Below, piece after piece: positions 16,863-23,908 of a stretch of 43,037 nucleotides of DNA; the stretch's first letter is position 1; every line of letters begins with the position of its first letter. Origin of the DNA: Alphaproteobacteria bacterium (GTDB lineage Bacteria > Pseudomonadota > Alphaproteobacteria > JACZXZ01); NCBI GenBank assembly GCA_035625915.1, contig DASPOR010000051.1, forward strand, positions 1 to 43,037. Reading direction: 5' to 3'. The notes beneath the pieces were generated by a model, which was not told the origin of the DNA, did not search any database, and saw only the letters and a program-made list of their open reading frames with translations. Made by a program: the position numbers and the translations under genes.

Positions 16863-17550
16863 TGTGCGTACTCCGTGAATATTGAGGCTCGGGTCGCGAG
16901 CCGATTTTCTTGTATGTTTCGCGCCGCCGTCCCGATGATGCCTACGGGATCGGCGATCGGTTGCACAAACCTAGGGTGGGTCGCGAAAATCGCCGTAGCG
17001 ACGGATGCCCCGGACTGTGCGCATTTGCTTGCGGCGGACGCGCGAGTGGAAAATTGTCTGTGCGGACCCCATTTGCGGTGAGGTGCTGGGGCCACTATGC
17101 TGTCTTGCTGTCAGCCGCGTGTCGCGGCAGGTGCATCGCGTACGGGCGGCGAGGTGATGATTGGCGCCGTCAATCGGTCGGACCGGCGATAGCCGCGCGC
17201 CCGCCGACGAACGCAAACTGAAGACATTGGTCGCGAAGGACCCACGGGCAAAAATGCTTCCCATGACTCACCCAACTCGCCGGCCCCGACAGCGGGAAGC
17301 GCGGGTGAATCACGGGCGGACTAGGCAGAAGCCGGTCTCTCGCCCTTCACCCCGCCCACGCCGCAGGCGCCGAAACGGATCTCCGGTTTGTGCCCCGATG
17401 AGACCCCGTGGGCGTTCATCGAGGCGGTTCTACTATGGCAGTCCATTTTCGTCTCAGCTGTTGTGCACGGTCGATGGAGCCTCGCCCCATCCGATAACCC
17501 GCCCATACACGGCGGAAATCGTGCCCGACCGAAACGGCAGGGCCAGCCCG
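16863..17550. other. Long divergent intergenic region
   Basis: About 690 bp between the Nramp-like gene (minus) and the FrmR-like gene (plus) without any supported gene. It holds the Nramp 5' leader, including a short perfect stem GGCTCG/CGAGCC at 16885-16901. Several 60-150-codon open frames exist on both strands, but none has a ribosome site or recognisable motif. Confidence 0.35.
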
Positions 17551-17551
17551 C

Positions 17552-17574
17552 TATATACCATCCCGGGGTATAGT
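17552..17574 (+). promoter_or_regulatory. Probable operator of the FrmR/CsoR-type repressor
   Basis: TATACC at 17554-17559 and GGTATA at 17567-17572 form an inverted pair around a C/G tract (ATCCCGG). It sits 28 bp upstream of the FrmR-like start and overlaps TATAGT at 17569-17574, a possible -10. DUF156-family repressors bind G/C tracts flanked by ATA/TAT inverted ends, so autoregulation is the natural reading. Confidence 0.6.
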
Positions 17575-17600
17575 ACAACGGTTTTTGTGAGGGGAACTCA

Positions 17601-17882
17601 ATGACCCATCAGCTGGATCATGAACAGAAGAAATTGATCAACCGCGTGCGCCGGATCGCCGGCCAGGTCGATGCGATCGAACGCGCGATTCAGGAAGATA
17701 GCGACGGCGCACAAACGATGCAGCTCATCGCAGCATGCAAGGGTGCCCTCGATGGCTTGATGGCCGAGATCATTGAAGATCACATTCGCCACCACATGAT
17801 CGAACGGCAGCAGAAGTCGGGGGGAGTCGATGTTGCCGCTGCCGAGGAGTTGATTGACGTGGTGAAGGCGTATCTCAAGTGA
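17601..17882 (+). CDS. FrmR/RcnR (DUF156) family transcriptional repressor, atypical sensor site
   Basis: A 93-residue all-helical DNA-binding protein. KKLINRVRRIAGQVDAIERAI (10-30) and GALDGLMAEIIEDHIRHHM (48-66) match FrmR and RcnR closely. The sensor Cys that is Cys35 in FrmR/RcnR is replaced by Gly36. A Cys appears instead at 46 (IAACKGA), while His61 and an N-terminal His3, both seen in RcnR-type sites, are retained. It may therefore sense a metal through His/Cys46, or another signal, rather than formaldehyde. The ATG has GAGGGGA a few bases upstream, and a palindromic operator candidate lies 28 bp before the start. No transporter gene is linked directly; the GFA-like gene follows after 217 bp. 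Confidence 0.88.
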   Translation: MTHQLDHEQKKLINRVRRIAGQVDAIERAIQEDSDGAQTMQLIAACKGALDGLMAEIIEDHIRHHMIERQQKSGGVDVAAAEELIDVVKAYLK

Positions 17883-18099
17883 ATATCGTGAACCCCGGGC
17901 GCCGACATTTTGAGCGACGTTGGTAGTGAACCGGGCTGGCGCGTTTGGTCCGATGATAGTGGGCCCGATGCGCATCTCAATGAGTTCATTCCCCGGTATG
18001 TGACCCTCTCGATCCTTCGACGCCACCGCTGCAGTTGTTGGTCATTTATGTTAATCGTGCAGGAGAGCCCCTAGCCTGGCCGTCGATGCGAGGTCGAGG

Positions 18100-18654
18100 A
18101 TGAATTTGGAAAGCCCGGAGGAAGGTGCTGCACGAAAGCGACCTGGCCAACGCGTGGTCGGCCGCTGCCTTTGCGGTGCGGTCGAACTAGAGATCGAATT
18201 TCCCGCTTTTTGGGCTTGGCACGATCACTCCGCGGCAAGCCGTCGTGCGCACGGTGCCGCCTATGCGACCTATATCGGCTGCTGGCGCAAACACATTCGC
18301 GTGGCAAAAGGCCGAAGAAGCATCGCTCGCTTCGAGGATACGAAGACGAAGTCGACCCGGAGCTTCTGTTCCCGGTGCGGCACGCCGCTACTCTACGAGC
18401 GCAAGCGTTCGCCGCACATGGTCAATATCCCGCGGGCGCTTTTTACGGGACGTACGGGCCGGGAGCCCCGCTATCACGTCGCCATCGAGGAGCTTCAGGA
18501 TTGGGCCTACACGGGTAAACGACTTGTTCCCCTCAAAGGTTACCCCGGTGTCGTCTGGGAACGCCCGAAATCGCGCAAGCGTCCACGCGACGTCGATATT
18601 CTTGAATTCCTCGACCGGCAGGACTTGGCCGCGCGTGTTCGAGTCGATCGGTGA
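18100..18654 (+). CDS. GFA (CENP-V/Gfa-like) family protein lacking catalytic zinc cysteines
   Basis: A 184-residue protein of the glutathione-dependent formaldehyde-activating family. The structural zinc site is intact: GRCLCGAVEL (Cys23, Cys25) and SFCSRCGTPL (Cys90, Cys93). The second, catalytic site C-H-C-x-x-C-R-x-x-H-G-x reads D-H-S-A-A-S-R-R-A-H-G-A (42-53), so all three cysteines are replaced by Asp, Ser and Ser while the surrounding residues are kept. A formaldehyde-glutathione role is therefore doubtful. The start has GAGGTCGAGG immediately upstream. It lies downstream of the FrmR-like gene on the same strand, which is suggestive because both protein families relate to formaldehyde and both are altered at the key Cys positions. 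Confidence 0.82.
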   Translation: MNLESPEEGAARKRPGQRVVGRCLCGAVELEIEFPAFWAWHDHSAASRRAHGAAYATYIGCWRKHIRVAKGRRSIARFEDTKTKSTRSFCSRCGTPLLYERKRSPHMVNIPRALFTGRTGREPRYHVAIEELQDWAYTGKRLVPLKGYPGVVWERPKSRKRPRDVDILEFLDRQDLAARVRVDR

Positions 18655-18661
18655 AAGCAAC

Positions 18662-18700
18662 GACGTTGGATCGGGTCAACCTGCCTCAGGTTCCAACGTC
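18662..18700. terminator. Stem-loop between convergent genes, probable bidirectional terminator
   Basis: GACGTTGG (18662-18669) pairs with CCAACGTC (18693-18700), with an inner AACCTG-CCT-CAGGTT stem, separated on the left by an 8-nt bulge. It lies between the GFA-like gene (ends 18654) and the ModE-like gene (ends 18764). A T-rich stretch (CATCTTCCTT) follows on the plus strand, but there is no strict T-run. Confidence 0.5.
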
Positions 18701-18763
18701 CATCTTCCTTCACGCTGGCGCCCCAACATCTCGTCGCCGCACAGGGCGAAGAGGCAATCATAT

Positions 18764-19135
18764 TCAGGCGGCCTTCGAGCGTTTCGCGCGATGCCGACGA
18801 TTTGGCATAGCAGCCTGAATTCGCGAGAGCTCCTTCGACAGCGCTGCCTCTGCCCTTTTTTCCATTTCTCGATAACTGCGAACGAGGTCGCGGCCGAACA
18901 CAGTAAGCCGAGCGCCGCCGCCGGCTTTCCCGCCCTGCCTGGTCGATACAACCGGCTCTTTGAACAGCCCGTTCAACTCATCGACGAGCAGCCAAGCACG
19001 CCGATAGGACATGGCCATGGCGCGGCCGGCCGCCGAGATCGATCCGGTCTCTGCGATCAACTCAAGCAAGCGAATCTTGCCCGGACCAATGGCGGCGTCG
19101 GGCGAGAGGTCGATACGAATCCACAGCTTCAGCAT
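18764..19135 (-). CDS. ModE-type winged-helix DNA-binding protein
   Basis: A 123-residue protein equivalent to the N-terminal DNA-binding domain of ModE without the molybdate-binding (MOP/TOBE) half. IRLLELIAETGSISAAGRAMAMSYRRAWLLVDELN (21-55) is the classic ModE helix-turn-helix, followed by the wing PVVSTRQGGKAGGGARLTVFG and a dimerising helix VRSYREMEKRAEAAL. Stand-alone ModE-N proteins often regulate molybdate or tungstate transport, but no mod genes are present here. The only molybdoenzyme-like gene in the window is the distant sulfite-oxidase-fold protein at 34822. ATG 19135 is the only reasonable start. Confidence 0.85.
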   Translation of the reverse strand: MLKLWIRIDLSPDAAIGPGKIRLLELIAETGSISAAGRAMAMSYRRAWLLVDELNGLFKEPVVSTRQGGKAGGGARLTVFGRDLVRSYREMEKRAEAALSKELSRIQAAMPNRRHRAKRSKAA

Positions 19136-19229
19136 CGTAGGATCGTAGCACTTGAGCTACGCACGCGCTAATGCTCGGCAACGAGGTGACTCGGACCACG
19201 CGTTCTCCAATATAGCGCCGATCAATGCC

Positions 19230-19589
19230 TTACTTGCTCCGATCGCGAAAGAAGCACTCGATTTCATTATCCGACGGAATGAAGCACTCGATACGAATCT
19301 CTTCCAAAGTGACGTCCTGGGCGTACGGAGCATGCTGATGGTTGTGAAGTGCAACCACCTGTCAGTTCGCGATGAACGGCCGCAGGCCATCGGGCGAAAA
19401 TAGCGCGTCCGTCAGATCGATTCCGTCGACAGACGGGTCGACCCGCGGTGGGCTGGTGAGAAACTGGCTCAACCGCCCGGCACGGTCATTGACACCCAAA
19501 AGATTCCACCGTCGACCGATCACGTAGGCCGGAAACGGGTCCTGCCGGGAACGCCACGTTCCTGTTCGGCCTTTGTCATCTTCGGCCAT
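19230..19589 (-). pseudogene. Decayed MmyB-type XRE regulator (ligand-binding domain remnant)
   Basis: Reading the minus strand from 19589, the stretch DPFPAYVIGRRWNLLGVND then ALFSPDGLRPFIAN matches the start of the MmyB-like ligand-binding domain (usual form: P-P-A-Y-V-x-x-R-W-D-x-L-x-x-N ... LRxxIxNW). A stop codon follows at 19362-19364. In the same frame beyond it comes QDVTLEEIRIECFIPSDNE, the typical C-terminal end of that same domain. About 100 residues of the domain's middle are missing and no helix-turn-helix is found upstream. The best reading is an inactivated gene with an internal deletion and a nonsense codon. A direct repeat GAAGCACTCGAT occurs twice inside the remaining 3' part. 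Confidence 0.65.
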
Positions 19590-19944
19590 CGGGTCTCGTT
19601 TACGTAGAGTGTCAGGAGGTGTTGCATGTCGAACCTCCGTCATGGATCCCGGGCGGACACATTGCCCGGCCAACACAATGACGCTCGAGTGCCCGCGATT
19701 TGGACATTTGTCGACGGGTGCAGGCATGATTGCGCGGGGTACCGACCGCTTCGGTCGAAAGACCAATGCTAAGTTCTGGTATCGAATACCGCTCGTCACG
19801 ACAAGGACGCACATTGGCGTTCTCCTCCCGCGGGGTCATCGGATTTTGAAGCTCCTGCCGCTTTCGAGGGTGGCGCCGAGCGGGGGAGCGTAGCAATATC
19901 CGCCGGCGCCCATCACCCGGCGGCTGAGAACGGAGTGCGCGATC
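19590..19944. other. Upstream region of the ClC gene, no supported gene
   Basis: 355 bp between the decayed regulator and the ClC gene. The missing N-terminal DNA-binding part of the regulator is not recognisable here in any frame. A GGATTTTGAAGCTCC stretch at about 19840 loosely resembles the arm of repeat family A, but no second arm is present. Confidence 0.3.
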
Positions 19945-21819
19945 GTGACGACAAGCGTTACGAACAAGGGGACAATGGCGTCCTGGCTCGACCGCCTCCC
20001 ATGGCTGGGGCCAATCGTGCGTACCGGCAGGGCGGCACACAAATGGCGGCTTTTCGTCCGGCTCGCCCGCAAGGACGAGATATTCGTCATCCTCCTCGCG
20101 GCGATCATCGGCGCACTCGCCGGCGGGGGTTCCGTGGTATTGCGCAAGCTGGTCGTCTGGCTTCAGCGCGTAACGCTCGGCGTATCGGTCGAGGGGCATC
20201 CCGACTGGACGAGCAACCTGCATCAATGGCGCGTCCTGACCGCCCTTTGCGCCGGTGGCCTCGTCTATGGCCTGGCGATTTACTTTTATCGTCGTTGGCG
20301 TCCTCGTGAAATTTTTGACGCGATTGAGGCAAACGCGCTCTACGGCGGGCGCATGTCACTCACCGACAGCGTGGCGATCGCTGCAATGACCGTCGGCTCC
20401 GTCGGCATCGGGGCGTCGGTGGGGCTCGAAGCTGGGGTCACACAACTCGGTGCCGGAATGGCGAGCTGGATCGGGCAGAAACTCAAGGTGCGTCGCGCGA
20501 CCTTGCGCACCCTTGTCGGATGCGGTGCGGCGGCCGCTATCGCCGCGAATTTCAACGCCCCGCTCGCCGGGACTTTCTATGCTCTAGAACTCATCATGGG
20601 TGGATATGCGGTTGCCGCCCTCGCTCCCGTGACCATCGCGGCGATCATGGGCACGTTCATTTCGCGTACCGTATTCGGAACGGCGCCAATCTTCGAGGTC
20701 GTCGGTGGTATGCGGATCGCGGGGCCGGATTATGCGCTATTTGCGGTCCTCGGCCTGGCAGCCGCGGTCGTGGGCGTTATCGTCATGCGCATTGCCACGA
20801 TCGTCGAAGCATGGTTCAGCCGCGTGACGGTTCCGTCTTGGGCCCGCGTCGCTATTGGGGGGCTCGTGCTGGCGATGATCGCAAGCGCTTTTCCCCAAGT
20901 GCTCAGCAGCGGACACGGCGCTATTGCAGAGACCGTCAATCAGAAATTCGATCTCGAGATGCTGGCATTTCTCGTATGCGCGAAAGCCCTCGCGTCCTCG
21001 ATCAGTATCGGCAGCGGCTTCCGCGGCGGCCTTTTCAGCGCATCGCTTTTTCTCGGAAGCCTCCTCGGCGGCACTTTCGGATTGCTTCTAGCTCTCTGGG
21101 CGCCGGGTGCATTAGCCGACTATATCGCCTATACGCTCGTGGGCATGGGAGCGCTCGCTGCCTCGATTGTGGGGGCGCCCATCACCATGATTCTCCTCGT
21201 CTTCGAAACCACACTCGAATATCCGATCGCGATCGGCGTGGCAGTCGGTGTGATCGTCGCAACCGTCGCAACCCGGCGCTGGTTCGGATATTCGTTCGCA
21301 ACCTGGCGTTTTCATGTGCGTGGAATGGATCTCCACGGCGGATACGATGTGGGCAGGTTGACGGATCTATCGGTGCGCCATGTGACGAGCCGGGATCTCT
21401 TGCGCGTATCGGCGTCGATGCCACTCGACACGCTCGCGAGCTTATTCCTGCTCGGTCGGACAAAAATCGCTTACGTCGAAAAGGAGGATGGGACGCTGCT
21501 CGGTGTAGTCGATGCCGCCGATATCAGTCACATGCTGCTCGAACACCCACAGGAGCCCGTCGCGAAAGTGTTAGGGAATGACCCCCCACTCGCCCTTACG
21601 CTCGACGACCGGCTCACAACCGCGCTTGAATTTTTCGAGCGAGCACAGCGTGACGTCGTCCCAGTGGTCGCCTCGCGCGACAACCCTCGGCTTGTCGGCT
21701 GCGTTCGTGAGGTCGACGTGTTTCGACGATATCTCGAGGAGGCCGAAGGCATTCGCCGCGAGGATGTCGGCGACGTCGACTTTTTCAGCGTCCTGATGTC
21801 GCGCCGGCGCCGAACGTAG
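19945..21819 (+). CDS. ClC-family chloride channel/transporter with CBS domains
   Basis: A 624-residue membrane protein. The ClC core spans about 45-450: VGIGASVGLEAGVTQLGAG (the external gating Glu is in GLEAG), NAPLAGTFYALE, SGHGA, and GSGFRGGLFSASLFLGSLLGG, the second ion-coordinating loop. The C-terminal cytoplasmic part (470-610) contains a CBS pair (VRHVTSRDLLRVSASMPLDTL and PLALTLDDRLTTALEFFER), which usually binds adenine nucleotides to regulate gating. The gating Glu favours a proton-coupled antiporter, although the second (internal) proton Glu cannot be assigned by eye. GTG 19945 gives the longest form; ATG 19975 with AAGGGG five bases upstream is an equally good or better start (614 residues). 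Confidence 0.9.
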   Translation: MTTSVTNKGTMASWLDRLPWLGPIVRTGRAAHKWRLFVRLARKDEIFVILLAAIIGALAGGGSVVLRKLVVWLQRVTLGVSVEGHPDWTSNLHQWRVLTALCAGGLVYGLAIYFYRRWRPREIFDAIEANALYGGRMSLTDSVAIAAMTVGSVGIGASVGLEAGVTQLGAGMASWIGQKLKVRRATLRTLVGCGAAAAIAANFNAPLAGTFYALELIMGGYAVAALAPVTIAAIMGTFISRTVFGTAPIFEVVGGMRIAGPDYALFAVLGLAAAVVGVIVMRIATIVEAWFSRVTVPSWARVAIGGLVLAMIASAFPQVLSSGHGAIAETVNQKFDLEMLAFLVCAKALASSISIGSGFRGGLFSASLFLGSLLGGTFGLLLALWAPGALADYIAYTLVGMGALAASIVGAPITMILLVFETTLEYPIAIGVAVGVIVATVATRRWFGYSFATWRFHVRGMDLHGGYDVGRLTDLSVRHVTSRDLLRVSASMPLDTLASLFLLGRTKIAYVEKEDGTLLGVVDAADISHMLLEHPQEPVAKVLGNDPPLALTLDDRLTTALEFFERAQRDVVPVVASRDNPRLVGCVREVDVFRRYLEEAEGIRREDVGDVDFFSVLMSRRRRT

Positions 21820-22001
21820 AGCTCGCCAAGTACGATATCGAATCGCCAAGGCTTTTTCAGCGGTACCGTTGTGCAAAATTCGGGAAGTGAGGGATGGGTC
21901 GGGTCAGGGAGAGAACGCCGCGATTACCCCGAGCGACTTCAAGAGGCAGATGTGTGAGAGGGACGCCGGGTCGAAACGGCAAACGGCACTCTGGCCCGTT
22001 C

Positions 22002-22877
22002 TCAGCTTCCCCAGGCGGCAGGTTGGGCGGCATCGCCACGCATGACTTTGCCAAGTTTCTCGATTGCACGCGCCTCGATCTGGCGCACCCGCTCGCGCGA
22101 CACGCCGTAATGCAGGCCCAGATCCTCAAGCGTTTTTGGCGCATCGCTCAATTGGCGTTCGATGAGAATCTGGCGCTCTCGCGGCCGAAGCGTGCCGAGG
22201 GCGAACTCAAGGCGCTTGTGCCGTTTCTCCGCTTCGTCTCGATTGAGCACTCGAAGCTCCGGGTCCTCGTCTTCGTCAATCAGGAAATCCTGGCGCTCAG
22301 TCTCACCGCTGGTGTCCATCGGTTCGTTGAGCGAGGCGTCCCGCCCGCTCATCCGGCGGCTCATTTCGATTACTTCCGACTCGTGGACGCCCAACGTTTG
22401 GGCGATGGAGCGCACAGTCTCGGGCGATAGATCACCGCCGTGGATTTCCTCGTGCTTCGCGGCAAGGCGGCGGAGATTGAAGAAAAGCCGCTTTTGCGAA
22501 GCTGTCGTACCCATGCGCACCAACGAACTCGAGCGCACAACGAGATCCTGGAGTTGCGCACGGATCCACCAAATTGCATATGTGCTGAGCCTAAATCCGC
22601 GGTCGGGATCAAAGCGTTCGATCGCTTGCATGAGCCCGAGGTTTCCCTCGGAGATCAGCTCCGCAAACGGCAATGCGTACCCTCGAAATGAACGCGCCAC
22701 TTTGACGACGAGGCGAAGATGACTGCCGACAAGGCGGTCGAGCGCCTTGCGATCACGCCGGTCGCGCCAGCGCCGGACGAGCTCGATTTCCGCTTTGGCG
22801 TCGAGCATCGGATAGCGCCTGACTTGCGCGAGATAGCTACCGAGATCGGGATCGCTCGGGATGGAACGGCTGCTCAC
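22002..22877 (-). CDS. rpoH: RNA polymerase sigma-32 factor (heat-shock)
   Basis: A 291-residue group 3 sigma factor. Region 2 is GSHLRLVVKVARSFRGYALPFAELISEGNLGL with RFDPDRGFRLSTYAIWWIRAQLQ. The sigma-32-specific RpoH box follows (QKRLFFNLRRL; Q-R-K-L-F-F-N-L-R in E. coli). Region 4 ends with TLEDLGLHYGVSRERVRQIEARAIEKL, the -35 helix-turn-helix. It directs transcription of chaperone and protease genes. The GTG at 22877 is preferred because AAGGA lies 8 bases upstream; a TTG two codons earlier would put that site too close. A GGCCC-CAC-GGGCC hairpin sits at 22902-22914 just upstream of the ribosome site. Several alphaproteobacteria carry more than one rpoH, so this may be one of a set. Confidence 0.93.
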   Translation of the reverse strand: MSSRSIPSDPDLGSYLAQVRRYPMLDAKAEIELVRRWRDRRDRKALDRLVGSHLRLVVKVARSFRGYALPFAELISEGNLGLMQAIERFDPDRGFRLSTYAIWWIRAQLQDLVVRSSSLVRMGTTASQKRLFFNLRRLAAKHEEIHGGDLSPETVRSIAQTLGVHESEVIEMSRRMSGRDASLNEPMDTSGETERQDFLIDEDEDPELRVLNRDEAEKRHKRLEFALGTLRPRERQILIERQLSDAPKTLEDLGLHYGVSRERVRQIEARAIEKLGKVMRGDAAQPAAWGS

Positions 22878-23255
22878 GCGCAATGTCCTTGCCTGGCAAC
22901 TGGCCCCACGGGCCGCTGCCGCGCTCGCTCGAGGCTGACAACATGCTGCATCGATTTGCTTATTGCTTTGCTCGCGGTTTTCAGATTGTCGCCCAGACGA
23001 CTGCCGGCGTCAGGCGGTGCGTATCCTGCTTGCAGGAGAATGACCGATATATGGGTACCGCCTCAAAGCGTTCAAGAGGTTTTCCCCGGATGCCACCCCC
23101 CCTCCACGCCTGCACAAAGTAGCCCCGCCGCGAGCGCGGCGGGGCCAAGGTGGAGGAAGCGGCCCGTGGACGCACACCGCGTGCCGCTCCGGGGAGCGCA
23201 AATGCCGTGCTGTAGGGAAAGTGGGCGTCCCGATTCACGGTATCTGCGCCAGGGA
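22878..23255. other. Intergenic region upstream of rpoH
   Basis: 378 bp holding the rpoH promoter region and a very strong GC hairpin (listed separately). No gene is supported; the open frames crossing it have no motifs and no ribosome sites. Confidence 0.35.
23101..23156. terminator. Strong nested GC hairpin
   Basis: GCCCCGCCGC (23122-23131) pairs perfectly with GCGGCGGGGC (23136-23145) around a GAGC tetraloop, and an outer CCTCCAC (23101-23107) pairs with GTGGAGG (23150-23156). It lies about 110 bp after the minus-strand gene ending at 23256. No T-run follows on either strand, so it may block or pause RNA polymerase or stabilise a 3' end rather than act as a classical terminator. Confidence 0.5.
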
Positions 23256-23723
23256 TCAAACTCGTGCGCGGCTTGGACCAAGCATCCGGATAAGCTCGAT
23301 CGAGCCGAATATCTCGTCCGTCCAACCGTGCGCGGCCGCCAAGTCGAGGCTCTCAATGAGACCCGACCAACCGCGTTCATGCAACCGACGCTCTATGCTC
23401 TTATGCACTTGGTTGGCAAGGACGGCGTTGCCGTTCTGCTCAAGCGAACGCGGCCCCAGATAAAGGAGGCCGATCCTGCCATCTGCTAGACGACCGACCG
23501 ACCCGTACCGGCTCAGCGCATCCCCAACCGCCTCGGCTGCCGAACCGCGCGAGACTTCCCCGAGGCCAACCGCGAACATCGAAACGGGAATATGCACGCC
23601 GCGCAGCATGCGCAAGCTCCGTTCGATATCCGCATCGAAGGCGTGCCAAGGGAGGAGCGTGTCGTTGTCGATCAATATGCCTGCCGCACTCGGCGACCTG
23701 CGCAGGCTTGTAAACAACGACAT
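23256..23723 (-). CDS. Hypothetical protein, weakly GGDEF-like
   Basis: A 155-residue soluble protein with no certain family. The central part (about 30-110) reads like a shortened, inactive diguanylate-cyclase fold: FDADIERSLRMLRGVHIPVSMFAVGLGEV, then AVGDALSRYGSVGRLADGRIGLLYLGPRS. This recalls the pattern 'A-x-A-V-G-D-x-L-R-x-x-D-x-V-G-R-L-G-D-G-R-F-x-x-L-L-P-G', but without GGDEF active-site residues. Resemblance is by eye only. The ATG at 23723 (or a TTG just before it) follows GGAGGA by 9 (or 6) bases. It stands alone; the histidine kinase gene ends 185 bp upstream on the same strand. Confidence 0.6.
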   Translation of the reverse strand: MSLFTSLRRSPSAAGILIDNDTLLPWHAFDADIERSLRMLRGVHIPVSMFAVGLGEVSRGSAAEAVGDALSRYGSVGRLADGRIGLLYLGPRSLEQNGNAVLANQVHKSIERRLHERGWSGLIESLDLAAAHGWTDEIFGSIELIRMLGPSRARV

Positions 23724-23908
23724 CAAAGAAATTCCTCCCGCGGGCGACCCGCGCGGTCTACTTCACAATATCGATTTAGCATCGGGCCGCGGCCTTAAAG
23801 GGAACAAGATTGGGACATTATTGAGACTAGAGACGTGTTCTATCCCGGTGAAACGCATCGCGTTTCTTGCGGGGCTGAGCTTCTCGCTTTGCAGATGAGG
23901 TGCTTCGA

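Noticed and set aside
16859..17604. Several 60-150-codon open frames between the Nramp-like and FrmR-like genes
   Set aside because: They lack ribosome sites, show no motifs, and overlap each other on both strands.
19838..19895. GGATTTTGAAGCTCCTGCC near the ClC gene as a fourth family A copy
   Set aside because: Only the left arm is loosely similar; the right arm and the palindromic ends are missing.
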